DNA of 5,839 nt from Ruthenibacterium lactatiformans (GTDB lineage: Bacteria; Bacillota; Clostridia; Oscillospirales; Ruminococcaceae), in NCBI RefSeq assembly GCF_000949455.1, contig NZ_JXXK01000067.1:1-5839 (forward strand), given 5' to 3'. This document shows positions 1 to 4,147 of this stretch, one piece after another. Under the pieces are notes generated by a model. That model saw only the letters and a list, made by a program, of their open reading frames with translations. It did no database searches and was not told the origin of the DNA. The number at the start of each line of letters is the position of its first letter. Within the stretch, counting starts at the first letter, position 1. Both the position numbers and the translations under genes were made by a program.

Positions 1-1
1 T

Positions 2-28
2 CCCCGCGAAAGCGGGGGCCTTCCTCTT
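2..28 (+). terminator. Probable intrinsic terminator of an upstream gene outside the window
   Basis: CCCCGC (2-7) pairs with GCGGGG (12-17) around a GAAA tetraloop, and a pyrimidine-rich tract ending in TTTT follows at 19-30. The T-run is not immediately next to the stem, so termination efficiency is uncertain. If real, it would end a rightward gene lying left of the window. Confidence 0.45.
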
Positions 29-59
29 TTCCCACACGCGGCTTCCGTTCCCGCCCCGG

Positions 60-172
60 CCCTTGCTCCCGTTCGGTCGCATTTCACCTGCGGCGAAACC
101 GCGCGTCCGGTCATCGGCCCCGCCTTTTGGGTTTGCCGCGCAAAAGCGGGCGCGGCATTTCGCTGCGCGAAA
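60..172 (-). repeat. Inverted, diverged copy of the dispersed intergenic repeat, with flanking hairpins
   Basis: The reverse complement of 60-100 matches 3880-3920 at about 36 of 41 positions, including the TTTCGCC-GCA-GGCGAAA hairpin core and the GGGAGCAAG tail. Bases 100-124 match 4025-4049 in the same orientation at 24 of 25 positions. Two further perfect hairpins follow: TGCCGCGC/GCGCGGCA (134-141 and 150-157) and TTTCGC/GCGAAA (158-163 and 167-172). The family's modules are therefore shuffled in order and orientation here. No coding sequence is seen in 1-281. Confidence 0.6.
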
Positions 173-194
173 CCACCCTGGCCGATGTTTTGGC

Positions 195-231
195 CTGTCC
201 TGTTTATAGGACAGAAAATGCGTTATTCTGT
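195..231. other. Two overlapping dyads of unknown role
   Basis: CTGTCCT (195-201) pairs with AGGACAG (208-214) around a 6-nt loop. ACAGAA (211-216) then pairs with TTCTGT (226-231) around 9 nt. The two dyads share the bases ACAG (211-214), so they could be alternative structures or protein sites. They lie at the switch from GC-rich repeat to AT-rich sequence, about 50-85 bp upstream of the XRE promoter. No function can be assigned. Confidence 0.3.
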
Positions 232-281
232 TCTTGCAGGGTTTTCCAGTATCTCACAATGCAGGTAAAAGCTCCCTTCTA

Positions 282-310
282 TTGACTGTTACGAAAAATA
301 GTAATATACT
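282..310 (+). promoter_or_regulatory. Sigma-A-type promoter of the XRE/ImmA operon
   Basis: The -35 box TTGACT (282-287) and -10 box TATACT (305-310) are 17 bp apart, and each matches consensus at 5 of 6 bases. Transcription should start near 317, leaving a leader of about 120 nt before the XRE gene. The spacer is almost filled by a degenerate TTAC...AGTAA dyad (289-304), which suggests the operon's own repressor could block polymerase here. Confidence 0.75.
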
Positions 311-406
311 GAATTTGCAGATTCAAAATTACTAAATCCCGTCGGCCTATGTCCAGTATATTACTAGATTCAGTAATCGTCAATATCATTTTACTGAATT
401 CAGTAA
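289..406. promoter_or_regulatory. Operator array of TTACTGAATTCAGTAA-type dyads
   Basis: A perfect 16-bp palindrome, TTACTGAATTCAGTAA, lies at 391-406. A 14-of-16 match lies at 361-376, inside the spacer of the leftward promoter. An 11-of-16 match with intact ends lies at 289-304, inside the spacer of the rightward promoter. Weaker matches occur at 306-321 (left half strong) and 329-344. Repeated dyads with graded similarity over promoters are typical of Cro/CI-like XRE regulators, so the protein encoded just downstream is the obvious candidate ligand. That assignment is inference. Confidence 0.65.
355..383 (-). promoter_or_regulatory. Leftward promoter facing the XRE promoter
   Basis: Read on the minus strand, TTGACG (383-378) and TATACT (360-355) are separated by exactly 17 bp. 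Aligned with the forward promoter (282-311), the two 30-bp segments share about 24 bases, and 13 bp (299-311 and 354-366) are perfect inverted repeats. Start sites would be near 317 rightward and 348 leftward, so the promoters converge. No convincing leftward gene is present down to position 1. It could make an antisense or regulatory RNA, or it could be a by-product of repeated operator sequence. Confidence 0.5.
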
Positions 407-440
407 AACCGGCATTGTGCCCAAAATGGAGGCCATTGCA

Positions 441-794
441 TTGGATAAAATGTACGAACGCATTGAACAGCTCTGCCGGGAAGCGGGCGTGAACGTCACC
501 ACCATGTGCCGGGAGGCGGGCGTGCCGCGCTCGGCGCTTTCCGATTACAAGGCGGGGCGCATCAAAAGCCTGGCGGCGGATAAGCTGGCAAAGATCGCCG
601 GGTATTTCAACGTCTCGGTGGACCATCTGCTGGGCAAAGAAGAAAAGCCCGCCGCCCCGAAGGACGGCGAGCTTGTGAAGGACGAATTGATCGGCTTTTA
701 CGGGGACGTAAAAGAGCATTTGACCGAGGGCGATATCGAGGATATCAAGACCCTTATGAAGCTGCGCGCTGAACTGAACCGTTCAAAGGAGTGA
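441..794 (+). CDS. XRE-family helix-turn-helix transcriptional repressor
   Basis: This is a small DNA-binding regulator, 117 aa from the start chosen here. Residues about 5-64 form a Cro/CI-type HTH domain. The second helix is near VTTMCREAG (19-27), the recognition helix near PRSALSDYKAG (29-39), and the domain closes with YFNVSVDHLLG (55-65). An acidic tail follows, with the segment EGDIEDIKTLMKLRAEL that is common in Firmicute XRE proteins. Start choice: GGAGG at 428-432 lies 8 nt before TTG 441, whereas GTG 417, ATG 426 and ATG 450 have no well-spaced Shine-Dalgarno. The ATG at 450 (MYERIEQL) is the main alternative. The ImmA-like peptidase gene starts 5 nt after the stop, so the two are surely cotranscribed. 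The upstream dyads imply autoregulation. The family is certain; the target genes are not known. Confidence 0.9.
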   Translation: MDKMYERIEQLCREAGVNVTTMCREAGVPRSALSDYKAGRIKSLAADKLAKIAGYFNVSVDHLLGKEEKPAAPKDGELVKDELIGFYGDVKEHLTEGDIEDIKTLMKLRAELNRSKE

Positions 795-799
795 TTGCG

Positions 800-1225
800 A
801 TGTATAACAGCCTTGCAGCGGTATGCGAGGATATGCAGAGCAACGGCATCTCGGTGGTGGAATGCGAGCTGAAAAGCAATCCGTCCCTTTGTATGGAAAA
901 AGGCCGTATCGTGGGGTACGACAGGCGCAAATTTGAAAACGAGGCGGAATGCTGCACGGCGCTGATCCACGAGGACGGCCATTTTGAAAGCGGCGCGTTT
1001 TACAAGCCCTTCAGCGTGTACCAGGTGAAGCAGCAGGCCGAAAACAAAGCCTGGCGGAGCGCCTTCCGCAAACGCATCCCATGGTGCGAGCTGAAGGGCG
1101 AGATCCTGAAAGGCTTTTCCGTGTGGGAGATCGCAGAGCATTTCAACGTAACGGCACAGTGTATCTGGGATGCATACCTGTATTACAGGGACGTATGCGG
1201 CGTATGCATGCAGGAGGACACCTGA
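800..1225 (+). CDS. ImmA/IrrE-like zinc metallopeptidase
   Basis: A 141-aa protein with HEDGH at residues 57-61, a match to the HExxH zinc-protease motif. It is preceded by ENEAECCTALI and followed by a helix with Glu81 (QAENKAWRSAFRKRIP), a plausible third metal ligand. The C-terminal segment WEIAEHFNVTAQCIWDAYLYY (about 109-129) resembles the end of phage- and ICE-type ImmA proteins, which are shorter than IrrE. In the family, ImmA cleaves or inactivates the partner XRE repressor to derepress an element. The immediately adjacent XRE gene fits this, but cleavage here is inferred. AAAGGAG (785-791) overlaps the upstream stop and sits 8 nt before ATG 800. An in-frame GTG at 791 would lie inside the Shine-Dalgarno and is rejected. 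The protein has eight cysteines, which is unusual for its size. Confidence 0.82.
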   Translation: MYNSLAAVCEDMQSNGISVVECELKSNPSLCMEKGRIVGYDRRKFENEAECCTALIHEDGHFESGAFYKPFSVYQVKQQAENKAWRSAFRKRIPWCELKGEILKGFSVWEIAEHFNVTAQCIWDAYLYYRDVCGVCMQEDT

Positions 1226-1430
1226 GTGCGCCGCCCCCCCTGAAACCGGGCGGCCGGGAAGCCGGGCGGCCGCGCCTGAAAACACAGCAAACGCGCCCTT
1301 CCCGCCCGAAGCGCCGCAAGCTGCCCCGGCACAGCCTCCGACGAAGTTTACGGCAAAAACAAAAATGCCGCGGGCTGCCGTGCATGCCCGCGGTGCAGAA
1401 AGCAATCGAAAGGAAGAAAGAACGTTCCCT
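1226..1430. other. GC-rich spacer with a direct repeat and a strong hairpin
   Basis: No convincing gene is seen here. CCGGGCGGCCG occurs twice (1246-1256 and 1262-1272) as an 11-bp direct repeat. CCGCGGGC (1368-1375) pairs perfectly with GCCCGCGG (1386-1393) around a 10-nt loop, but no T-run follows. A frame open through this stretch would give a Pro/Ala/Arg-rich sequence fused to the 60-aa ORF downstream. It lacks a start with a ribosome binding site, so it looks like GC-driven openness. Confidence 0.5.
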
Positions 1431-1613
1431 ATGAAACCCCAATATTTTGATTCGCAAAAAGCAGCCGCCATTATCGGCGAGCCCAACGACGACCGGCGCA
1501 GCCTTATGGTCGACGCGCTCACAGGCGACGAAGCAAAGCTCCTCTGCAAGCTTCTGCTGGAGTTTGTTCCGCGCAAAGGCGCGCAAAAGGTCCGCATCCG
1601 GACGATCCATTGA
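1431..1613 (+). CDS. Small hypothetical protein (60 aa)
   Basis: I do not recognise this protein. It is soluble-looking and begins MKPQYFDSQKAAAIIGEP. A central helix-prone segment (about residues 35-48, GDEAKLLCKLLLEF) precedes a basic tail, RKGAQKVRIRTIH. Unlike the spacer before it, its composition is protein-like. The start is uncertain: AGGAAG at 1411-1416 lies about 14 nt before ATG 1431, which is far. ATG 1365 in the same frame would give 82 aa but has no Shine-Dalgarno. It lies 205 nt after the ImmA-like gene in the same orientation and may be the third gene of that operon. Confidence 0.5.
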   Translation: MKPQYFDSQKAAAIIGEPNDDRRSLMVDALTGDEAKLLCKLLLEFVPRKGAQKVRIRTIH

Positions 1614-1659
1614 ACGCGCCCATTGCATGCGCGCGAACGAGAAAGAAGGCTGGTTTGCT

Positions 1660-1758
1660 ATGAAGAAGCTCCTTCTGACAGCGGGCATCGCGCTGACCGT
1701 CCTGCTCCTGCTGGGGATGTTTTTATGGTTCGGGCCGTACGGAACGCAGCTGCTTTAA
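1660..1758 (+). CDS. Tiny single-pass membrane peptide (32 aa)
   Basis: The ORF encodes MKKLL, then an uninterrupted hydrophobic stretch (about residues 4-25), then WFGPYGTQLL. This fits one membrane segment with a positive N-terminus, hence an N-in orientation. GAAGG (1645-1649) lies 10 nt before ATG 1660. It starts 46 nt after the 60-aa ORF and is probably cotranscribed with it. The size and shape would suit a small membrane regulator, a toxin-like peptide or a holin-like fragment, but nothing in the sequence distinguishes these. Confidence 0.5.
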   Translation: MKKLLLTAGIALTVLLLLGMFLWFGPYGTQLL

Positions 1759-1948
1759 ACCCGCTGGTGGCTTGAGCAGGCCCTATAAGAGCCTTTTACC
1801 GGCAGGCGTCTCAAGACGCACCGAATCCTCTTTCGTCTGCATCCCGCGCCCTGCCGCCCGTAAACGGGCAATCCGCTTTCTCCTCTAACACTTCTATTGA
1901 TTCGGTATCCTTTGTTATTAACAGCCCGCTTCGCTCGACGCTTGAAGC
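1759..1948. other. Gene-free stretch after the small ORFs
   Basis: No ORF with a plausible start is seen. Two short hairpins are present: GCGTC-TCAA-GACGC (1806-1819) and GCCCG-TAAA-CGGGC (1856-1869). Neither is followed by a T-run, so neither is a clear terminator. The MITE-like element begins immediately to the right. Confidence 0.5.
1945..1948 (+). repeat. Target-site duplication, left copy (AAGC)
   Basis: AAGC abuts the left terminal inverted repeat of the MITE-like element and is repeated at 2127-2130 beside the right one. A 4-bp match can occur by chance, so this only supports the element call together with the terminal repeats. Confidence 0.5.
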
Positions 1949-2126
1949 TAGGGCAACGCCGCACAATTCACGGCTGAAGCCTTAAGCGCCGCCTCGCTTG
2001 CAGCTTTTCCGGCAGCTGTCACAAAAATGCTCGCGAATACACAAAGTATTCGCTGCGCTTTTTGTTTAACCTGCCAAAAAATCTGCCGGCGCGATTCGTC
2101 ACTTAGAATTGTACGGTGTTGCCCTA
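1949..2126. mobile_element. MITE-like non-autonomous element (178 bp)
   Basis: The ends are inverted repeats. TAGGGCAAC...ACAATTC at 1949-1969 matches the reverse complement of 2106-2126 at 19 of 21 positions. The tetranucleotide AAGC directly flanks both ends (1945-1948 and 2127-2130), consistent with a 4-bp target-site duplication. The interior has no gene and is itself foldable. GCGAATAC (2033-2040) pairs with GTATTCGC (2046-2053), and ACAAAAA (2021-2027) with TTTTTGT (2059-2065). Short length, terminal repeats, target duplication and lack of coding capacity together define a MITE. The parent transposase family is not identifiable from this sequence. Confidence 0.75.
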
Positions 2127-2146
2127 AAGCTTTTTACGGGGTTCCT

Positions 2147-2170
2147 CCACCGGCAAGAGCCGGTGGTTTC
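2147..2170 (+). terminator. Hairpin, probable intrinsic terminator
   Basis: CCACCGGC (2147-2154) pairs perfectly with GCCGGTGG (2159-2166) around AAGA and is followed by TTTCCTT. The 8-bp GC-rich stem is strong and the T-tract is weak. It is the first good rightward terminator after the XRE/ImmA operon and its small ORFs, though the MITE lies between them. Confidence 0.5.
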
Positions 2171-2180
2171 CTTACTCAAT

Positions 2181-2216
2181 AAAAAACGCCTTGCGCTTCG
2201 GCGCGCAGGCGTTTGT
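2181..2216. terminator. Bidirectional-type terminator hairpin
   Basis: ACGCCT (2186-2191) pairs with AGGCGT (2207-2212). Inside, GCGC (2193-2196) pairs with GCGC (2201-2204) around a TTCG tetraloop. The stem is flanked by AAAAAA on the left and TTTGTATT on the right, so it can act on rightward transcripts and as a back-up for the leftward tRNA operon. Confidence 0.6.
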
Positions 2217-2219
2217 ATT

Positions 2220-2345
2220 AAACAGCGCCGCCGGTGCATTGGGCGGTAAAGCCACAAAGCAGCGGTTTATGTGGCGGTTTATAAGCTCCCGGCCGCTCCG
2301 GGCCGCAAAAATGCGCAGCATTTGTCCATGGTTTTCGCGCGTTTA
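2220..2345. other. Gene-free spacer between terminators
   Basis: Only short dyads are visible, such as GCCACA...TGTGGC (2251-2275) and CCCGG...CCGGG (near 2289-2303). An open frame running through here ends inside the tRNA-Thr gene and is not a gene. Confidence 0.45.
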
Positions 2346-2400
2346 AAAACAACAAAAAACCCTGAAAAATGGCGGTTTAAAGCCAAATTTCAGGGTTTTC
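2341..2400 (-). terminator. Intrinsic terminator of the tRNA operon
   Basis: On the minus strand, AAAACCCTGAAA (2399-2388) pairs with TTTCAGGGTTTT (2367-2356), a 12-bp stem. Its 20-nt loop can itself fold (GGC 2371-2373 with GCC 2382-2384). The stem runs into TTTTTTGTTGTTTTT on the minus strand. It begins 4 nt beyond the tRNA-Thr CCA end, the expected position for ending the leftward tRNA transcript. Confidence 0.85.
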
Positions 2401-2403
2401 TGC

Positions 2404-2479
2404 TGGAGCTGTTAATGCGATTCGAACGCACGACCTCATCCTTACCAAGGATGTGCTCTGCCGACTGAGCTATAACAGC
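2404..2479 (-). tRNA. tRNA-Thr (anticodon GGT)
   Basis: This 76-nt cloverleaf has an encoded CCA end. The acceptor stem is GCTGTTA/TAACAGC with discriminator T. The D-arm is TAGCTCAGTCGGCAGAGCA. The anticodon stem CATCC/GGATG encloses TTGGTAA with anticodon GGT, which reads ACC and ACU. The T-arm has a TTCGAAT loop. It is the last of three tRNAs in the leftward transcript, 3 nt after tRNA-Asp. No duplication of its 3' end, which would mark an integrated element, is seen elsewhere in the window. Confidence 0.96.
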
Positions 2480-2482
2480 AAA

Positions 2483-2559
2483 TGGCGACCCGGATGAGGC
2501 TCGAACTCACGACCTCTAGCGTGACAGGCTAGCGTTCTAACCAACTGAACTACCGGGCC
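2483..2559 (-). tRNA. tRNA-Asp (anticodon GTC)
   Basis: This 77-nt tRNA has an encoded CCA end. The acceptor stem is GGCCCGG/CCGGGTC, which includes one G-T pair, with discriminator G. The anticodon stem CTAGC/GCTAG encloses CTGTCAC with anticodon GTC. The T-loop is TTCGAGC. It sits 3 nt from each neighbour, so the tRNAs are processed from one tight tricistronic precursor. Confidence 0.96.
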
Positions 2560-2562
2560 ATC

Positions 2563-2638
2563 TGGCAGGGGCAGAAGGATTTGAACCCTCGGCACGCGGT
2601 TTTGGAGACCGCTGCTCTACCAACTGAGCTATACCCCT
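2563..2638 (-). tRNA. tRNA-Trp (anticodon CCA)
   Basis: This 76-nt tRNA has an encoded CCA end. The acceptor stem is AGGGGTA/TGCCCCT, with one mismatch, and the discriminator is G. The anticodon stem GCGGT/ACCGC encloses CTCCAAA with anticodon CCA, which reads UGG. The T-loop is TTCAAAT. It is the promoter-proximal gene of the operon. Confidence 0.96.
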
Positions 2639-2681
2639 ATGCCGTTTCACATAACGCCCCCTGCAAGCAGGGCGCTTAAAT

Positions 2682-2710
2682 ATAATACAAAAAACAAGCT
2701 CCCTTGTCAA
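2682..2710 (-). promoter_or_regulatory. Promoter of the tRNA-Trp-Asp-Thr operon
   Basis: Read on the minus strand, a perfect TTGACA (2710-2705) and TATTAT (2687-2682) are separated by 17 bp, with transcription starting near 2675. This places the first tRNA about 35 nt downstream. A strong sigma-A promoter is as expected for stable RNA. Confidence 0.85.
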
Positions 2711-2816
2711 GCCTTTGCGCCAAAAATACGCAAAGTTTTTGCCTGTGCGCACACACGCCACGTTTCGCAATCTCAACTGCGCAAGAAATGCGTTTTTCCT
2801 CCGGCCCGCAAGCGTG

Positions 2817-2822
2817 TATACT
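2817..2822 (+). promoter_or_regulatory. Possible -10 box for the isomerase gene
   Basis: TATACT lies 62 nt before the start codon. The best upstream -35 position (around 2793-2799) is only a T-rich tract, so this promoter would be weak or would need an activator. No riboswitch or clear operator is recognised in 2711-2870. Confidence 0.3.
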
Positions 2823-2883
2823 TGAAGTGTAAAAGCCTGTCCGCAAAACCGCGGGCCGCATCATCTGAAAAAGGAGTGTACTT

Positions 2884-3828
2884 ATGAAATTCGGCGTTTT
2901 TTCCGTGAGCATGCCTGAATACGGCATCGAGGAGTCCGTCCGCCTGCTGAAGGAGCTGGGCTACGACGGCGTGGAGTGGCGCGTGGCCGAAATGCCTGAA
3001 AAGGAGCCTGAAAACGTCCCCTTTGCCCTGCGCTACTGGGCCTGCAACAAAAGCACGCTGGAGCTGCGCAGCATCGAGGCCGAGGCGGCAAAGGCCAAGG
3101 CCCTGTGCGACGAGGCCGGGCTGGAGATCTTCGGCCTGACGACCTACCTTGCCACCAATGAGCTGGAGCCCCTGGCGCGCGTGTTCCACGCCGCCCGCAG
3201 CATCGGCTGCCGTCAGGTGCGGGTGGGCCTCGTGCCCTACAACCCGGCCAAGGCGGACGCCCCCTACCCCGTGCTGTTCGCCCGCATGCGCGAGGACCTG
3301 AAGGCCATCGACGCGCTGGCCGCCGAAACGGGCGTCAAGGCCGTGCTGGAGATCCACATGGACACCCTCATCTCCAGCCCCAGCGCCGCTTACCGCGCGC
3401 TGGAGGGCTTCGACCCCGCCCGCATCGGCCTGATCTTCGACCCCGGCAATATGGTGAACGAGGGCTTTGAGGACTACCAGAAGAGCTTCGAGCTTTTGGG
3501 GGATTACATCGCCCACATCCACATCAAAAACGGCATCCTGGCGCCGGACGGCGAGGACGAGCTGGGCGCCTGCAAATGGAAGCGCGTCTGGACGCCGCTG
3601 AAAAAAGGCATGGCGGACCTGAAAAAGCTGTTCGCAGTGGCGCGCAAGGCGGGCTATGACGGCACGTTCTCGATCGAGGATTTCTCCAACGACGAGGCCA
3701 CGCCCGACAAGCTGCGGGAAAACATCGCCTACCTGAAGGCGCTGGCGGCTTCCGCCCAGGTCCCCGCGCCCGAGCAGGAGGAAAGCGCCTTTGAACGGCT
3801 GGCCCGCCCGGAGCGCAGCAAGCCGTAA
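2884..3828 (+). CDS. Sugar-phosphate isomerase/epimerase family protein (xylose isomerase-like TIM barrel)
   Basis: This 314-aa protein belongs to the AP-endonuclease-2/xylose-isomerase-like barrel family, typically 250-300 aa. Members isomerise or epimerise sugars, inositol derivatives or hydroxypyruvate-type substrates using a divalent metal. Family signatures run in order: MKFGVFSVSMPE (strand 1), GYDGVEWR (27-33, Glu31), VLEIHMD (154-160, Glu156), LIFDPGNMV (183-191, Asp186), HIHIKNG (211-217, His211/213) and TFSIEDFS (261-268, Glu265). Glu156, Asp186, His211 or 213 and Glu265 are the likely metal ligands. There is no signal peptide, so it is cytoplasmic. AAGGAG (2871-2876) lies 7 nt before the ATG. 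The gene stands alone, so the substrate is unknown. Oddly, residues 308-314 and the stop codon lie inside a dispersed repeat found again after the permease gene; the tail after about residue 290 is probably not part of the fold. Confidence 0.88.
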   Translation: MKFGVFSVSMPEYGIEESVRLLKELGYDGVEWRVAEMPEKEPENVPFALRYWACNKSTLELRSIEAEAAKAKALCDEAGLEIFGLTTYLATNELEPLARVFHAARSIGCRQVRVGLVPYNPAKADAPYPVLFARMREDLKAIDALAAETGVKAVLEIHMDTLISSPSAAYRALEGFDPARIGLIFDPGNMVNEGFEDYQKSFELLGDYIAHIHIKNGILAPDGEDELGACKWKRVWTPLKKGMADLKKLFAVARKAGYDGTFSIEDFSNDEATPDKLRENIAYLKALAASAQVPAPEQEESAFERLARPERSKP

Positions 3829-3918
3829 ACCTCATCCGAAACACAACCATACCGGCCGGGGCGCGTTCTGCGCCCCGGCCGGTTTCGCCGCAGGCGAAAT
3901 GCGGCTGAATGGGAGCAA
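3805..3918 (+). repeat. 114-bp dispersed repeat, copy 1
   Basis: This segment matches 5491-5604 without gaps at 110 of 114 positions (differences at 3817, 3830, 3832 and 3882). It starts inside the isomerase gene, giving its last seven codons and TAA. It carries two hairpins: a 13-bp GC-rich stem (3852-3864/3870-3882) and TTTCGCC-GCA-GGCGAAA (3883-3899). A diverged inverted partial copy lies at 60-100. Similar placement after two unrelated genes suggests a family that settles at gene 3' ends. Confidence 0.88.
3851..3886 (+). terminator. GC-rich hairpin after the isomerase gene, possible terminator
   Basis: CCGGCCGGGGCGC (3852-3864) pairs perfectly with its partner at 3870-3882 around GTTCT, and A3851-T3883 extends the stem. 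Only TTT follows, so it is a poor canonical intrinsic terminator. It could still end transcription or protect the mRNA 3' end. The repeat's second copy keeps a 12-bp version of the stem (5539-5550/5556-5567) followed by TTTT. Confidence 0.4.
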
Positions 3919-3920
3919 GC

Positions 3921-3967
3921 GCCGGGGCCAGCGTGCTCGCTACCACGCCAAGCTCCGCTTGCCGTGG
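3921..3967 (+). repeat. 47-bp exact direct repeat, copy 1
   Basis: Identical base for base to 4047-4093. It contains an imperfect hairpin, CCACGCCAAGC (3943-3953) with GCTTGCCGTGG (3957-3967), an 11-bp stem with one mismatch and a 3-nt loop. Confidence 0.9.
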
Positions 3968-4046
3968 TCCCGCGCTCGCACCCCGGCGCTCGTCGGCTTC
4001 CGCCTCCGTTTTGCTTCGCAAAAACGCGCGGCCGGTCATCGGCCCC

Positions 4047-4093
4047 GCCGGGGCCAGCGTGCTCGCTACCACGCCAAGCTCCGCTTGCCGTGG
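4047..4093 (+). repeat. 47-bp exact direct repeat, copy 2
   Basis: Identical to 3921-3967 and offset by 126 bp. Between the copies lie a TTTTGC-TTC-GCAAAA hairpin (4009-4023) and a 25-nt segment (4025-4049) that recurs at 100-124. The 3829-4110 stretch is entirely repeat mosaic with no supported gene. Confidence 0.9.
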
Positions 4094-4116
4094 CCCCTCG
4101 GCCAAAACCCCGGCGC

Positions 4117-4144
4117 TTGACATTCTACCGGGGCATGCTATAAT
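4117..4144 (+). promoter_or_regulatory. Strong promoter of the marR-permease operon
   Basis: Perfect TTGACA (4117-4122), a 16-bp spacer, and perfect TATAAT (4139-4144) with an extended -10 TGC (4136-4138). Transcription should begin near 4151, about 45 nt before the MarR start codon. A promoter this strong normally needs repression, and a dyad lies directly on the start site. Confidence 0.9.
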
Positions 4145-4147
4145 TTT

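Noticed and set aside
1170..1430. N-terminal extension of the 60-aa ORF, rich in Pro, Ala and Arg
   Set aside because: It overlaps the ImmA-like gene, has no start with a ribosome binding site, and its composition reflects GC-rich non-coding DNA.
698..1597. Minus-strand open frames across the XRE/ImmA operon
   Set aside because: They are antisense to two convincing genes, have no good ribosome binding site and no family-like sequence.
2404..2426. Attachment site of an integrated element at the tRNA-Thr 3' end
   Set aside because: I looked for a second copy of the T-arm/acceptor sequence near the XRE/ImmA module and found none in the window.
2271..2468. 65-codon plus-strand frame ending in tRNA-Thr
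   Set aside because: Its C-terminal part is the antisense of a tRNA gene and of the operon's terminator, a common spurious call.
2711..2870. Riboswitch in the isomerase leader
   Set aside because: No known aptamer core or terminator/anti-terminator pair could be recognised in this stretch.
2773..3522. Long minus-strand open frame opposite the isomerase gene
   Set aside because: Composition is skewed to Ala, Gly, His, Gln and Val, as expected from the antisense of a GC-rich gene. The plus strand has a clear conserved barrel protein with a good ribosome binding site.
3921..4093. CRISPR array suggested by direct repeats
   Set aside because: There are only two 47-bp copies separated by 79 bp of other repeat modules. 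There is no regular spacer pattern and no cas gene.
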